Shown here piece after piece: positions 7,410 to 16,064 of a stretch of DNA of 41,488 nucleotides. The number at the start of each line of letters is the position of its first letter. Within the stretch, counting starts at the first letter, position 1. Under the pieces are notes generated by a model that saw only the letters and a list, made by a program, of their open reading frames with translations, did not search any database and had not been told where the DNA came from. Position numbers and translations under genes: made by a program. The DNA lies in contig CAINGK010000034.1 in the NCBI GenBank assembly GCA_903848465.1, positions 1 to 41,488 of the forward strand, read 5' to 3'. The DNA is from an uncultured Verrucomicrobiota bacterium (GTDB lineage Bacteria > Verrucomicrobiota > Verrucomicrobiia > Verrucomicrobiales > Verrucomicrobiaceae).

Positions 7410-8363
7410 TCAGGCTTTGGGTTTAGACTCGGTAGATTTTGCGGGCTGGCCATCCTTGGGCTTGGCGGCGTCAGGTTTGCCTTCGGCAGCAGCCTCTTCC
7501 TCGGCGACATTTTTCATTCCGGCAATGGCGGCTTTCTCCTTCGTGGCGGATTCAGCGACCGGCGAACCGGGATACGACTCAACGATGCGGGCCAAAAAGG
7601 AACTCGCGTCCTCATAGCGCTTCATTTTGATGAGAGACTTGGCGGCGTTCAGCTCAGCCTCAGGCACACGCTGCATCTGTGTGCCGTAGAAGACGGGAAT
7701 GCGCAGATAGGCCAGCAAGGCTTTCTCCCATTCCTTCTTGCGGGTGTGAACGTCGGCAATGATGGCCCACAGCGAAGCGCCAATGGCAGAGTCGTCGGTT
7801 TCCTTCAAGATGCCCTGGGCTTCCACAATGATGGCCGTGTAATCGGAGGTCGTCTGCCGCTCAATATCGAGTTGAATGATGCGGAGGCGCATTTTTTGCG
7901 CGTCGGTGAGTTTCAATGCACGCAGAGCAGGCAGGGATTTCACCACATCATCGAATTTACCGCCCTGATTCAACGCTTCGATGTAGGCAAAGTAAATGTC
8001 GATGTACCAATTGCCCTCAATGCCTTCAAAGTGCTGGAAAAAGTCGCGGCCTTTCAGCAGCACGGCAATGGCTTCATCCGTCTTGCCTTTGGCGAGCAGG
8101 TCGGAAGATTCAGTCAGTTCAGCGGGGTAAGGCCACTCCAGAGAATCGATATTCCGTTTGTCCAGAATGCTGGTGGCTTTCTGTTCACCGATCTGAATGG
8201 TGCGGACGATCTTGCCGTCCTGGATCGAGAATTCGGAGGAGAAGACGCGGTTGCCGTCTTTGAGTACGATGGCCTGACCGAAGGCGGAACCAGCGGCCAC
8301 GACGGCGAAGATGAGCAAAAAGCGGGCGAACGAGTGCATGGGAATCGTGAGGTGGGTTCGCAT
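7410..8363 (-). CDS. Exported TPR-like protein of the ExbBD operon
   Basis: The protein is 309-317 residues depending on the start; ATG 8363 and ATG 8339 are both in frame. The latter begins MHSFARFLLIFAVVAAGSAFGQA, a good Sec signal peptide cleaved after FGQ. A short beta-rich segment follows (IVLKDGNRVFSSEFSIQDGKIVRTI). Then come helical repeats with TPR character, for example KGKTDEAIAVLLKGRDFF and KKEWEKALLAYLRIPVFYG. The C-terminus is a charged, Ala/Lys-rich tail. No enzyme motif was seen. It probably works in the periplasm as a scaffold for the system. It starts within 5-29 bp of the upstream TPR gene's stop and ends 11 bp before ExbB. Confidence 0.75.
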   Translation of the reverse strand: MRTHLTIPMHSFARFLLIFAVVAAGSAFGQAIVLKDGNRVFSSEFSIQDGKIVRTIQIGEQKATSILDKRNIDSLEWPYPAELTESSDLLAKGKTDEAIAVLLKGRDFFQHFEGIEGNWYIDIYFAYIEALNQGGKFDDVVKSLPALRALKLTDAQKMRLRIIQLDIERQTTSDYTAIIVEAQGILKETDDSAIGASLWAIIADVHTRKKEWEKALLAYLRIPVFYGTQMQRVPEAELNAAKSLIKMKRYEDASSFLARIVESYPGSPVAESATKEKAAIAGMKNVAEEEAAAEGKPDAAKPKDGQPAKSTESKPKA

Positions 8364-8367
8364 CAAA

Positions 8368-11292
8368 TTACAGGGTGGCGACGAGTTTTTCTGCCTCTTT
8401 CATTTCTACCGTCTGGCCCTGAAGATCCTTGCGAGCAATCATCTCCTCCAGGGTCTTCTTGGCTTCCTCGCGCTTGCTGAGAGCAATGAAGGATTTGGCG
8501 CATAGCAGGTAGGATTTGGCCATTTCATCTTTCCATTTTTGATGGGCGATGAAAACACGCTGGAAGTAGGCGATGGCGGCCTCGTGCTTGTTATTGAGCG
8601 CCTCAATCTCTCCGAGCATGCGCAGGGCATTGGCGGTGGCATGGCCGCGCCATTCCTTGGTGTTGGAAATCTGTTCGAAGATCTTTTTCGCCTCATTATA
8701 CTTCTTGAGTTTGACGAGCGTCTTGGCTTCCCCTTGGGTGGCATCCAGCACGTGGGAACTGCCGGGATAGTTGTTCAAGGCATCGCGGAAGAGTTCCAGC
8801 GCCTTGTCATATTCGCCCTTCTCAAAGGCGATATCACCCAAGCCGACAGGAGCACCGTCTGAAAATTCGCTGTCTTTATAGAAGTCTCTGAGCCGGACAT
8901 AGCAGCCATTGGCTTTCTCCAAATCGCCCTTTTTACGAGCGCTGTCCCCCACCATGGCCAGGAGCATGGGGCTGAGGTCGTCAGGCTTGGCCACTTCAAT
9001 GATGATGGTGAGATACTTCTCGGCCTTGTCCGGCAGTTTCATGGTCTTGGCCAGCCAAGCTTTCGCAAACAGAATGCGCATCTGGGCGGTGCCGTTCATC
9101 GCCGCCTGGGGCGGACTCAGCATCTCTTCGAGCTGCTTTTCAACATCTTCAAAGGTGATTTCTGGCGCTGGCGGTGGGGTAGGTGCCGGAGCTGGAGCGG
9201 GAGTTCCTTCGGCAGGTTTCGCACCATCGGCTGGTGGGGGCGGAGCAGCCGCAGCGACAGCACGACGGCGTTTGGGCGCACTGATCGAAACCAACTGCTG
9301 AATCAAACCTTCCACCTGCTGGTTGTTGACGATGGGAATGCGGATTTTGATATGTTCTGCCAGCAGTTTCTTGGCATCATCCACTTTACCATCCTTGATT
9401 TTAGCGCGGCTGATCCAGAGGATGGCTTTGAGGGCCAGGTCGTCGTTGTCCTTGTTCGTATTGTAGTACCGCTGCCACATGTCCGCCAGTTCCGTCCACT
9501 TGTTGGCACCGACGTAGAGATCCGTCACTTGATCCATGGCGTACTTGAGAACGTCCTCGGACTTGGCCTTGTCCACGGCGGCGGCGAACTGGAGCATCGC
9601 ATTTTCATAATCAGTACGCTGATTGTAAATATCCCCGAGGAGCGCATGCACCTGACCAATATTTGGATCGTTCGGAGCATCTTTGACGATGCTCAACAAT
9701 TGCGCTTCCGCCGATTTTTTGTCACCACCCTGGAAATCAATGAAAGCCAGACGGTAGCGCGCATCCACCACATACTGCCCCTTCGGGTTGTCTTTGATGT
9801 AGGCTTTGAAGGCCTTGGTCACGCTCTTGGAGTCGTTCTGGTAGAAATAGGTCAGGGCGATGCGGTATTGGGCATCATCCTTGAAGCCGGACGTCGGAAA
9901 CTCCTGGAGCAGTGTCTCATAGGTCTGGCGTCCTTCGTCGAATTTCTGCATTTCGAACTGCACGCTGCCAATAAGAAAGCTCAGGCGCTCTTTGTCGGCC
10001 TTGGGGAAGGATTTGGCCCGCTGCCAGGAATCGATGGCTTCTTTCAACTGCTTGTTTTGATAAGCGAGCATGCCGAACATCATGGACACTTCGCCGACCA
10101 TCTCGCTGTTCGGGAAGGATTCGATGAATTTCTCACAGAGTTGACGCGCTTCATTGACGCGTTTCAAAGCGGCATTGACGGTGATCAGGCCATACATGCA
10201 CTTGTCCCGCTGCGGGAACTGCTTGAAATCGTTCACAATGACCTCAAAGGCCAGAATGGCCTGCCACAAACGCGAGGCATCAGAGGCTGTGCCATCCTCT
10301 TTGGGCGCACCCATTTCATAGTAGCAGCGACCGAGGCGATAGTAGAGAGAGGCATCGTAGTCCGTGCGCTTCTCGATCTCGCCCATGATTTCCTTGTTGG
10401 CCTTGAGCTTGGTTTCGATCTCATCCTTGCGAACCCCGGTCACTTTCTTGAGCTGGGCTTCCAATTTGGCCACCTGCTCATTCTGAATGCGTGAGATTTC
10501 CGCCTTCTTGCGCACGAGCTGATAGGCACCCAGCGCTTCCTTGTAGGCCTTCTTTTCCATCATCTCATCGCCCAGCTTGAGATAGATGTTGTTCATCTGA
10601 GCAATGCTGTCGCCGCCGGAGGCAAAGTTGCGCACCTTTTCCATCAGCGCGGTGGCTTCATCGAGCTTGCCGCTACTGACATAAATATTGGCTGCCAGCA
10701 TCGCCGCCTGGATGGATTCTGCACTGCGAATCCCTCCCTCCAGCACGCTTTTCAGGATTTCGAGCGATTTGTCCTTTTCACCTTTTTTGTTGAGGGTGTC
10801 GGCGATGATGAGTCCGGCCTCGGCTTTTTTCTCCGGCGAACTGCGCACCACATCGGTCAGCACTTCGATGCCTTTGTCTTCCTGCTTGCTGGCGATGTAA
10901 GAGCGGCCCAGCGCCATGCGAACGTCGATGATCGCCGAACCCTGCGGAAATTCTTTCACATACGCTTCCAGAGACTCAATAGCCTTCGGGTAGTCGTTCA
11001 GATTGTAGTGACAGGCCCCTTCGGTGAACAAAATGCCCTCCATAGGCTTGTTGTTCAGGTTCTTCTTCGCCACCGCGAGCTTGGCCAGTGCCTCCTGGTA
11101 CTTAGCCTCGGCAAACAACGCGCTGGCAGCATTGATCAGAGCTTCTGTCTCTTGCTGGATATTCAAGGCCCCTGGTACTGCAGGGGGGGGACCTGGAGCA
11201 GCGGGAGCCGCAGGTGGTGCAGGCTTAGGAGCCTGTGAATACACAGACGTGACAGCGGCCAGGGCCAGAGCGGCGCAGAAGAGGGGTCTCAT
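8368..11292 (-). CDS. Large exported TPR protein, first gene of the ExbBD operon
   Basis: This 974-residue protein has a Sec signal peptide (MRPLFCAALALAAVTSVYSQ), a Pro/Ala linker, and then tetratricopeptide repeats along most of its length. Typical units are KYQEALAKLAVAKKNL, DYPKAIESLEAYVKEFP, QLKEAIDSWQRAKSFP, KFDEGRQTYETLLQEFP, EYDKALELFRDALNNYP and KHEAAIAYFQRVFIAH. A Pro/Ala-rich, Arg-containing linker at about 670-715 splits two TPR blocks. The start at 11292 is chosen because it gives the signal peptide; the frame stays open for another 275 codons but there overlaps the divergent ABC gene. In form it resembles very long YbgF/CpoB-like or outer-membrane assembly TPR proteins. A periplasmic scaffold role for the motor is inferred. 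Confidence 0.8.
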   Translation of the reverse strand: MRPLFCAALALAAVTSVYSQAPKPAPPAAPAAPGPPPAVPGALNIQQETEALINAASALFAEAKYQEALAKLAVAKKNLNNKPMEGILFTEGACHYNLNDYPKAIESLEAYVKEFPQGSAIIDVRMALGRSYIASKQEDKGIEVLTDVVRSSPEKKAEAGLIIADTLNKKGEKDKSLEILKSVLEGGIRSAESIQAAMLAANIYVSSGKLDEATALMEKVRNFASGGDSIAQMNNIYLKLGDEMMEKKAYKEALGAYQLVRKKAEISRIQNEQVAKLEAQLKKVTGVRKDEIETKLKANKEIMGEIEKRTDYDASLYYRLGRCYYEMGAPKEDGTASDASRLWQAILAFEVIVNDFKQFPQRDKCMYGLITVNAALKRVNEARQLCEKFIESFPNSEMVGEVSMMFGMLAYQNKQLKEAIDSWQRAKSFPKADKERLSFLIGSVQFEMQKFDEGRQTYETLLQEFPTSGFKDDAQYRIALTYFYQNDSKSVTKAFKAYIKDNPKGQYVVDARYRLAFIDFQGGDKKSAEAQLLSIVKDAPNDPNIGQVHALLGDIYNQRTDYENAMLQFAAAVDKAKSEDVLKYAMDQVTDLYVGANKWTELADMWQRYYNTNKDNDDLALKAILWISRAKIKDGKVDDAKKLLAEHIKIRIPIVNNQQVEGLIQQLVSISAPKRRRAVAAAAPPPPADGAKPAEGTPAPAPAPTPPPAPEITFEDVEKQLEEMLSPPQAAMNGTAQMRILFAKAWLAKTMKLPDKAEKYLTIIIEVAKPDDLSPMLLAMVGDSARKKGDLEKANGCYVRLRDFYKDSEFSDGAPVGLGDIAFEKGEYDKALELFRDALNNYPGSSHVLDATQGEAKTLVKLKKYNEAKKIFEQISNTKEWRGHATANALRMLGEIEALNNKHEAAIAYFQRVFIAHQKWKDEMAKSYLLCAKSFIALSKREEAKKTLEEMIARKDLQGQTVEMKEAEKLVATL

Positions 11293-11577
11293 GAGTTGCA
11301 GGGTGCGTTGCACATCAGCACAATTTACAAAAAAACTACGGCGAAGCGCAAGCTTGGATTGACGCACGTCATCGCAAATGGCTTGGCAATCAGGCTGGGC
11401 TTCTGGGAAAACGGACATTTTTCGAGAAAGAGATTCTGAGATTAGCAGGATGGTCATTTTTGTCACGGGAGAAAAATCAAAAGGACAAATTCTATTCACA
11501 GCCAGTGAATCGGCTTTAAATCGGCCGCGTTCAACGCTGCTCGACATTTCGCGTTCGTCATTCAACAATCCCCCCGC
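11293..11577. promoter_or_regulatory. Divergent intergenic region (TPR/ExbBD operon and ABC ATPase)
   Basis: These 285 bp separate the minus-strand six-gene operon from the plus-strand ABC ATPase gene, so both promoters should lie here. The centre (about 11440-11520) is more AT-rich than the flanks. I could not assign -35/-10 elements or an operator with confidence. Confidence 0.45.
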
Positions 11578-12357
11578 ATGTCCAACCCTGTTCTCGAAGT
11601 CACTGACCTCACCTTTCGCCGTGGCCGTCCCATCCTCAAAGGCATCTCCTGGCGGGTCGATCCCGGCCAGCATTGGTGCATCCTCGGCCCGAATGGCTGC
11701 GGCAAGACCTCCCTCATCAATCTGATCACCGGGTACGACAGCGCCACCAGCGGCACTCTCCGCATTGGCGAGAGCGTCTTTGGCGAGGACGACTGGCGTG
11801 AAGTCCGCCGCCGGGTGGGACTCGTCACCAACACGCTCGTCACCTACCTGGAAAGCGGCGAACCGGTGCTCGACGTCATCGCCAGTGGGCGTGATGCCAA
11901 GTTGAACCTGATCGAGGCACCGCTGCCGACCGTGCGACGCGAGGCGGCACGATTGCTCAAACTGGTGGGCTGTGGCTACCTGCGCGAGGCCTTCTGGGGG
12001 CCGCTGTCCCAGGGGGAAAAGCAGAAGGTGCTCATTTGCCGCGCCTTGATGGCCAGATTCGATGTCCTGATTCTCGACGAGCCGTGTGCGGGACTCGACC
12101 CCGTGGCGCGTGAGCACTATTTACAGTGGATGCAGGCGCTCGCCGTTCAGGAGCACTCCCCTTCCCTCGTCATGGTCACGCATCATGTGGAAGAAATTTT
12201 GCCCAGCATCACCCACTGCCTGCTGCTCAAGGATGGTCGGGTGCATGCGTCCGGGACCAAGGAGGAGGTGCTGCATAGCCATCAGCTCAGCGAAATTTAT
12301 GGTGCCGCCGTGAACTTAAGCCGCCATGGCGACCGTTATTCGCTGCGTCTTGCCTGA
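11578..12357 (+). CDS. ABC transporter ATP-binding protein (orphan)
   Basis: This 259-residue single nucleotide-binding domain has Walker A GPNGCGKT (37-44), signature LSQGE (143-147), Walker B VLILDEP (163-169), a D-loop (GLD) and the switch histidine in VTHHVEE. It has no membrane segments. Sequence style (LEVTDLTFRRGRPILKGISW, SGTLRIGESVFGEDDWREVRRRVGLV) resembles the YlmA/ModF-like group of stand-alone ATPases. No permease or binding protein is adjacent, so its partner must be elsewhere or it has a non-transport role. ATG 11578 follows a C-rich leader without an obvious Shine-Dalgarno sequence. The downstream kinase starts 55 bp later on the same strand. Confidence 0.88.
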   Translation: MSNPVLEVTDLTFRRGRPILKGISWRVDPGQHWCILGPNGCGKTSLINLITGYDSATSGTLRIGESVFGEDDWREVRRRVGLVTNTLVTYLESGEPVLDVIASGRDAKLNLIEAPLPTVRREAARLLKLVGCGYLREAFWGPLSQGEKQKVLICRALMARFDVLILDEPCAGLDPVAREHYLQWMQALAVQEHSPSLVMVTHHVEEILPSITHCLLLKDGRVHASGTKEEVLHSHQLSEIYGAAVNLSRHGDRYSLRLA

Positions 12358-12412
12358 CCCAGCCCTGCCATGAACAAATTCATTTTGTACTAACTTCCTC
12401 TCTGACCACTGC

Positions 12413-13420
12413 ATGACACGCACAGGGATCCTCGCTGGCGGCAACTTCATCATTGATCACGTCAAGCTCATCGACGCCTGGCCGGAGCAGGATATGCTGG
12501 CGTTTATTCAGAGTGAGACTGCGGCCAACGGTGGCGGCCCTTATAATGTACTCAAAGACCTCGCTGCCATGCGCTGCGGGTACCCGCTCGCTGCCGTCGG
12601 CCTCGTGGGCACCGACTTGAATGGTGACTGGATTTTACGCGACTGCGAGGCGGCGGGCATCGACATCTCGCAACTGCAGCAAACGGATGCAGCGCCGACG
12701 AGTTGCACGGATGCGATGACGGTGAGCAGCAGTGGGCGGCGTACTTTTTTTCATCAACTCGGGGCGAATGCGCTGTTGGGTGAAGCGCACTTCGACTTCA
12801 GCGCTACGGAGGCGAAGATTTTCCACCTCGGTTACCTGATGCTCCTCAGCGAGATGGACCGGCTGCTCGAGGATGGCCGCACCGTCGCCAGCCGTGTGCT
12901 GGAAGCGGCGCAGAGGGCCGGACTCCTGACCAGCGTGGATCTTGTCAGTTCCACGTATCCGCAATTCCGTCAGATCACCGCCGCTGCGCTGCCTTTCACG
13001 GATTTTCTTATTCTCAATGAACTCGAAGCAGGGAGTGCCACGGGACTCGAGCTTCGATCAGCGCCGATGGATCTCGGACTCGTTCAGTCTGCTGCGCAAT
13101 CACTGCTTGATGCTGGCGTCAGGCGCGAAGTGATCATCCACTTTGAAACCGGAGCCATCGTCGTGGAAAAAGCGGGGGCTGTTCATCATCAGCCCTCGCT
13201 GAAGCTGCCACCGGGCTTCATCGCCGGAGCTACGGGTGCTGGAGATGCCTTCGCTGCGGGCTACCTGCACGGCATGCACGAAAACTGGCCTGTCGCTGAG
13301 CGCTTGAAGCTCGCCGTCTGTGCTGCTGCGATGTGCCTCACGCATCCCACGCCGTCGCTGGGGCTGAAACCGGTGGCGGAATGTCTGGCACTTGCTGAAA
13401 AATTGGGGTTCCGCGACTGA
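12413..13420 (+). CDS. PfkB/ribokinase-family carbohydrate kinase
   Basis: This 335-residue cytoplasmic kinase has the family's N-terminal GGNFIIDHV segment, a substrate-binding NGGGPYNV region (39-46), and the C-terminal ATP-site signature GATGAGDAFAAGYLHG (272-287) with catalytic base D278. Ribokinase-family enzymes phosphorylate sugars such as ribose, fructose, 2-keto-3-deoxygluconate or nucleosides. NGGGPYNV with FFHQLGAN fits the sugar-kinase branch, but the substrate cannot be fixed. Length is normal for the family. It lies between the orphan ABC ATPase and a membrane protein, with no other sugar-catabolism genes adjoining. Confidence 0.85.
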   Translation: MTRTGILAGGNFIIDHVKLIDAWPEQDMLAFIQSETAANGGGPYNVLKDLAAMRCGYPLAAVGLVGTDLNGDWILRDCEAAGIDISQLQQTDAAPTSCTDAMTVSSSGRRTFFHQLGANALLGEAHFDFSATEAKIFHLGYLMLLSEMDRLLEDGRTVASRVLEAAQRAGLLTSVDLVSSTYPQFRQITAAALPFTDFLILNELEAGSATGLELRSAPMDLGLVQSAAQSLLDAGVRREVIIHFETGAIVVEKAGAVHHQPSLKLPPGFIAGATGAGDAFAAGYLHGMHENWPVAERLKLAVCAAAMCLTHPTPSLGLKPVAECLALAEKLGFRD

Positions 13421-13480
13421 CAATTTTGCAATGACAAAAGGGTTGCCTTCGTTTTCGCGGCCGGATATTTCCGCTTCGTC

Positions 13481-14383
13481 ATGAGTACTTCCAATCCATC
13501 CCTTCGTCAGCCGGGTCTCATTGTTTATCTCTGTGGACTCGGCACCTCGGCACTGGCACTGTGGCTGGTACAGATCGCTAATGACAACGGTGAGAACATC
13601 ATGGGCTGGTATGCGAACGGGATCATTCCTGCCGGTGCACTGCTGGTTGGTATCGCCAGCGGACTGGGATACGCCATCGGCTCGCGCTTGCTGCATGTGA
13701 AGCTGAGCAAGGCCTTTGTCTTGGGCATGATCACGACGGCGATCATTGACTACTTCGCGGCGCAATACCTCACGTACTTGAGTCTGATTGAGCGCATGCA
13801 CATTCCGCCGGAACGTTTTGGCTTCACTGACTACCTCCGCGAAATCAGCGAAAGCATGTCCTTCAAAAAACGCTACGGCAGCGATGCAGGCGAACCTCTG
13901 GGTGGCTGGGGCTATGCGTACAAGCTGCTCGAAATCGGTGGCTACGCAGTGGGCGCGATGCTCCCCTCGCTGCTGGTCTTTGGCATGCCTTACTGCAAAA
14001 ACTGCCAGCAGTACCTCAAGAAGCACCGCACCGGCCACATTCACTCGCCCGAGCAATGGGCTGAGGTGAAGAAGCTCAAATCCAAGGAACGCCAACCCGC
14101 ATTGCAAGCTGCGATCAACGCCCTCACCGCGCGCGCCAATCAGCTCGTCGCACCCATCGCCAGAGCACCGCTTACTGAAACGGAAGCCGCCATTGCCGCA
14201 CTGGATCCGACCCTTCAGAAAGGTGCAGCCGCACGCATCACCTGGGTCTTGAAGAAATGCCCGCGCTGCGACGCCCACCATCTGCAACTGAGCCTGACCC
14301 ATTTCACGGTGGATAAGAAGGTCGCGACCAATGTCGTCGGGACATTCGACAAGACCAACGTGCCGCAGCCAGAGGTGGCTTGA
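13481..14383 (+). CDS. Four-helix membrane protein with paired CxxC motifs, unrecognised family
   Basis: This 300-residue protein is not recognised. It has four likely transmembrane helices at about 11-32, 46-69, 77-100 and 148-168. Right after the last one comes YCKNC (C172, C175), and a second pair KCPRC (C260, C263) lies about 85 residues on. The two pairs could form one split zinc ribbon or a rubredoxin-like knuckle in a soluble C-terminal domain (170-300). The region between them is charged and helical. ATG 13481 follows a 60-bp gap after the kinase gene. A regulatory or assembly role in the membrane is possible, but no function can be assigned. Confidence 0.7.
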   Translation: MSTSNPSLRQPGLIVYLCGLGTSALALWLVQIANDNGENIMGWYANGIIPAGALLVGIASGLGYAIGSRLLHVKLSKAFVLGMITTAIIDYFAAQYLTYLSLIERMHIPPERFGFTDYLREISESMSFKKRYGSDAGEPLGGWGYAYKLLEIGGYAVGAMLPSLLVFGMPYCKNCQQYLKKHRTGHIHSPEQWAEVKKLKSKERQPALQAAINALTARANQLVAPIARAPLTETEAAIAALDPTLQKGAAARITWVLKKCPRCDAHHLQLSLTHFTVDKKVATNVVGTFDKTNVPQPEVA

Positions 14384-14432
14384 GTTGATTCCGTCGAGCG
14401 GCGAGACCGGCGGCCGCTGCGTGTTTTCAACG

Positions 14433-16055
14433 TCAAGGCATGGAACCTTGCAATTTTGAAAGCAGAGGACACTCCGCCGGTATGGCTAGTTCGCTTTTGA
14501 GCATCTGGAAGAATTCTAGCAAGCGATCCGCCTTGGCTTTGAGAACGGAGTCAGTTTTGAGCCAGGTGAGGAAGGACTGGTCGCGGCGGCCTTCATCGGC
14601 CGCGTGTGCGGTCATGAGGCGGGCGTAGAGAGTGGCGCGGTCGTCGGTGGCGATGTTCATGCCGTAGGGCTCGGCAAAGCCCTGCCACTTGGCGTTGTCT
14701 TTGTAGAAGCGCAACTGGCTGGGGCTGGCCGCGCTGCCGGGGCTGCCGATCTTGTAGTGGAAGCCTTCTTGATTGAGGCTGTCCCAGCGGGTGCCGTAGA
14801 TGGGGCCGCCTTCTTTGGAGAACTCTCTGTCGATGAGGTGGAGCACTTCGTGGTGAATGGTGCGGCGGAGGAAGTCGAGGGAGGCGATCTTGGCGGGATC
14901 GAAGGTGCGCATGCCATAGGCGAAGGAGGGGCGGGGCAGCCAGCTGATGCCCTGCCCGGCCACACCGGCTCCGCGAAAGGTGAAGGTGTCCAGCAGGTAG
15001 AGGTGCTGCACGTTGAGCCGCTGCGTGATCTGCACCGGGTAGAGCGCCAGGTTTTCACGCAGCATGCGGAGGTAGATCTTGAACTCGCTCAGCTTTTTGT
15101 CGGTGAAGTAGGAGTACTCCAGCCGGACTTTCGCGGGCATGGGTGGCGCGGCAGAGCCGGGCTCCCATAGCACCTTGAAGCCCCACTGCTTTTCCAGGGC
15201 GCGGATGTCGCTCTGGATTTCGGCGTCGGCCTTGATCTGGTCCGTGCTGTGCAGGTCCGTGAGATCATTGAGGCATACGGTGCGCTGGTGCTCGGGGATC
15301 ACGGCCAGCGCGGCCCAGAAGGTGGCATCAAACTGCGGATCGAGCGAGTGCATGAAGGACTGCACCAGATCCATGCGCTGTTGCAGCCGGGCATCTGTTT
15401 TCGCGAGCGTGGTGAGCTCGGCCAATTCAAAAGGCTCCCACATCATCTTGTAGAGGCTTTCGCGTGAATTGCTTGTCTTGATGATTCGTTTGGCGCTTTC
15501 GGTTTCCCCTGCGGCATCATCAGAGAGCCGTGTTTTCCAGCGCTCCAGGGAGAGAGGTGAGTCCGTGGATTTCACGTCTGGAAGCAGCAGGGAAAAGAGC
15601 GTGTAATGCAACTGGCCTCTGCCGAGTGCCTCGATGGCGGGTGTCAGCGTGGCTGGCACGGTGACAAGGATGGAGCCGCTGTTTTTGTCAGCGATGAAGG
15701 TCGGCGAGTAGAGTGCTGCGGTGCCTTGGGCCGTCTTGGAGTGAAAGGCATTGGCCAGCATGAGATGCTTTGGGCCATGCTTTTGCAAAAAGCCAGCCGG
15801 GTAGCGTTTGAGATCCTCCTCCACCCAGGCGAGGATTTGCACGGCGTTGTCCAAATGCTCCGCCTGCAAAGGAGTCACGTTGTAAATCTTGGCCACCACG
15901 GCATCGCCCACGGGTGCGGGCTGCACGCTGATGCCCAGGCCGCTCTGGAAGCGCTGGGCCACTGCGGTGAACTTGGGATCTTGTTCAATGGGCCCTGCCG
16001 CAGCAGCCGAATTGGCGAGAACCCATAGGGTGAAAAGTATGCGAGTGTGTTTCAT
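14433..16055 (-). CDS. Exported putative zinc metallopeptidase with an inactive duplicated N-terminal half
   Basis: This 540-residue protein has a Sec signal (MKHTRILFTLWVLANSAAAA). The C-terminal half contains HHEVLH, an HExxH zinc motif with H402, E403 and H406. It is followed by WDSLNQEGFHY and DDRATLYARLM, where an acidic third zinc ligand is likely, giving a gluzincin-type site. The N-terminal half (about 60-250) resembles the C-terminal half: EEDLKRYPAGFLQKHGPKHLMLANAF pairs with RENLALYPVQITQRLNVQHLYLLDTF, and AKTDARLQQRMDLVQSFM pairs with LKTDSVLKAKADRLLEFF. The segment matching HEVLH in the first half lacks the motif, so that copy should not bind zinc. Substrate unknown. The gene is upstream-adjacent to the GH27 gene on the same strand with a 9-bp gap. 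Confidence 0.7.
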   Translation of the reverse strand: MKHTRILFTLWVLANSAAAAGPIEQDPKFTAVAQRFQSGLGISVQPAPVGDAVVAKIYNVTPLQAEHLDNAVQILAWVEEDLKRYPAGFLQKHGPKHLMLANAFHSKTAQGTAALYSPTFIADKNSGSILVTVPATLTPAIEALGRGQLHYTLFSLLLPDVKSTDSPLSLERWKTRLSDDAAGETESAKRIIKTSNSRESLYKMMWEPFELAELTTLAKTDARLQQRMDLVQSFMHSLDPQFDATFWAALAVIPEHQRTVCLNDLTDLHSTDQIKADAEIQSDIRALEKQWGFKVLWEPGSAAPPMPAKVRLEYSYFTDKKLSEFKIYLRMLRENLALYPVQITQRLNVQHLYLLDTFTFRGAGVAGQGISWLPRPSFAYGMRTFDPAKIASLDFLRRTIHHEVLHLIDREFSKEGGPIYGTRWDSLNQEGFHYKIGSPGSAASPSQLRFYKDNAKWQGFAEPYGMNIATDDRATLYARLMTAHAADEGRRDQSFLTWLKTDSVLKAKADRLLEFFQMLKSELAIPAECPLLSKLQGSMP

Positions 16056-16064
16056 GGCTTCAGG

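Noticed and set aside
11293..12117. Upstream extension of the large TPR gene by 275 codons
   Set aside because: The extension overlaps the ABC ATPase gene in antisense and has no domain. The internal ATG at 11292 opens a good signal peptide.
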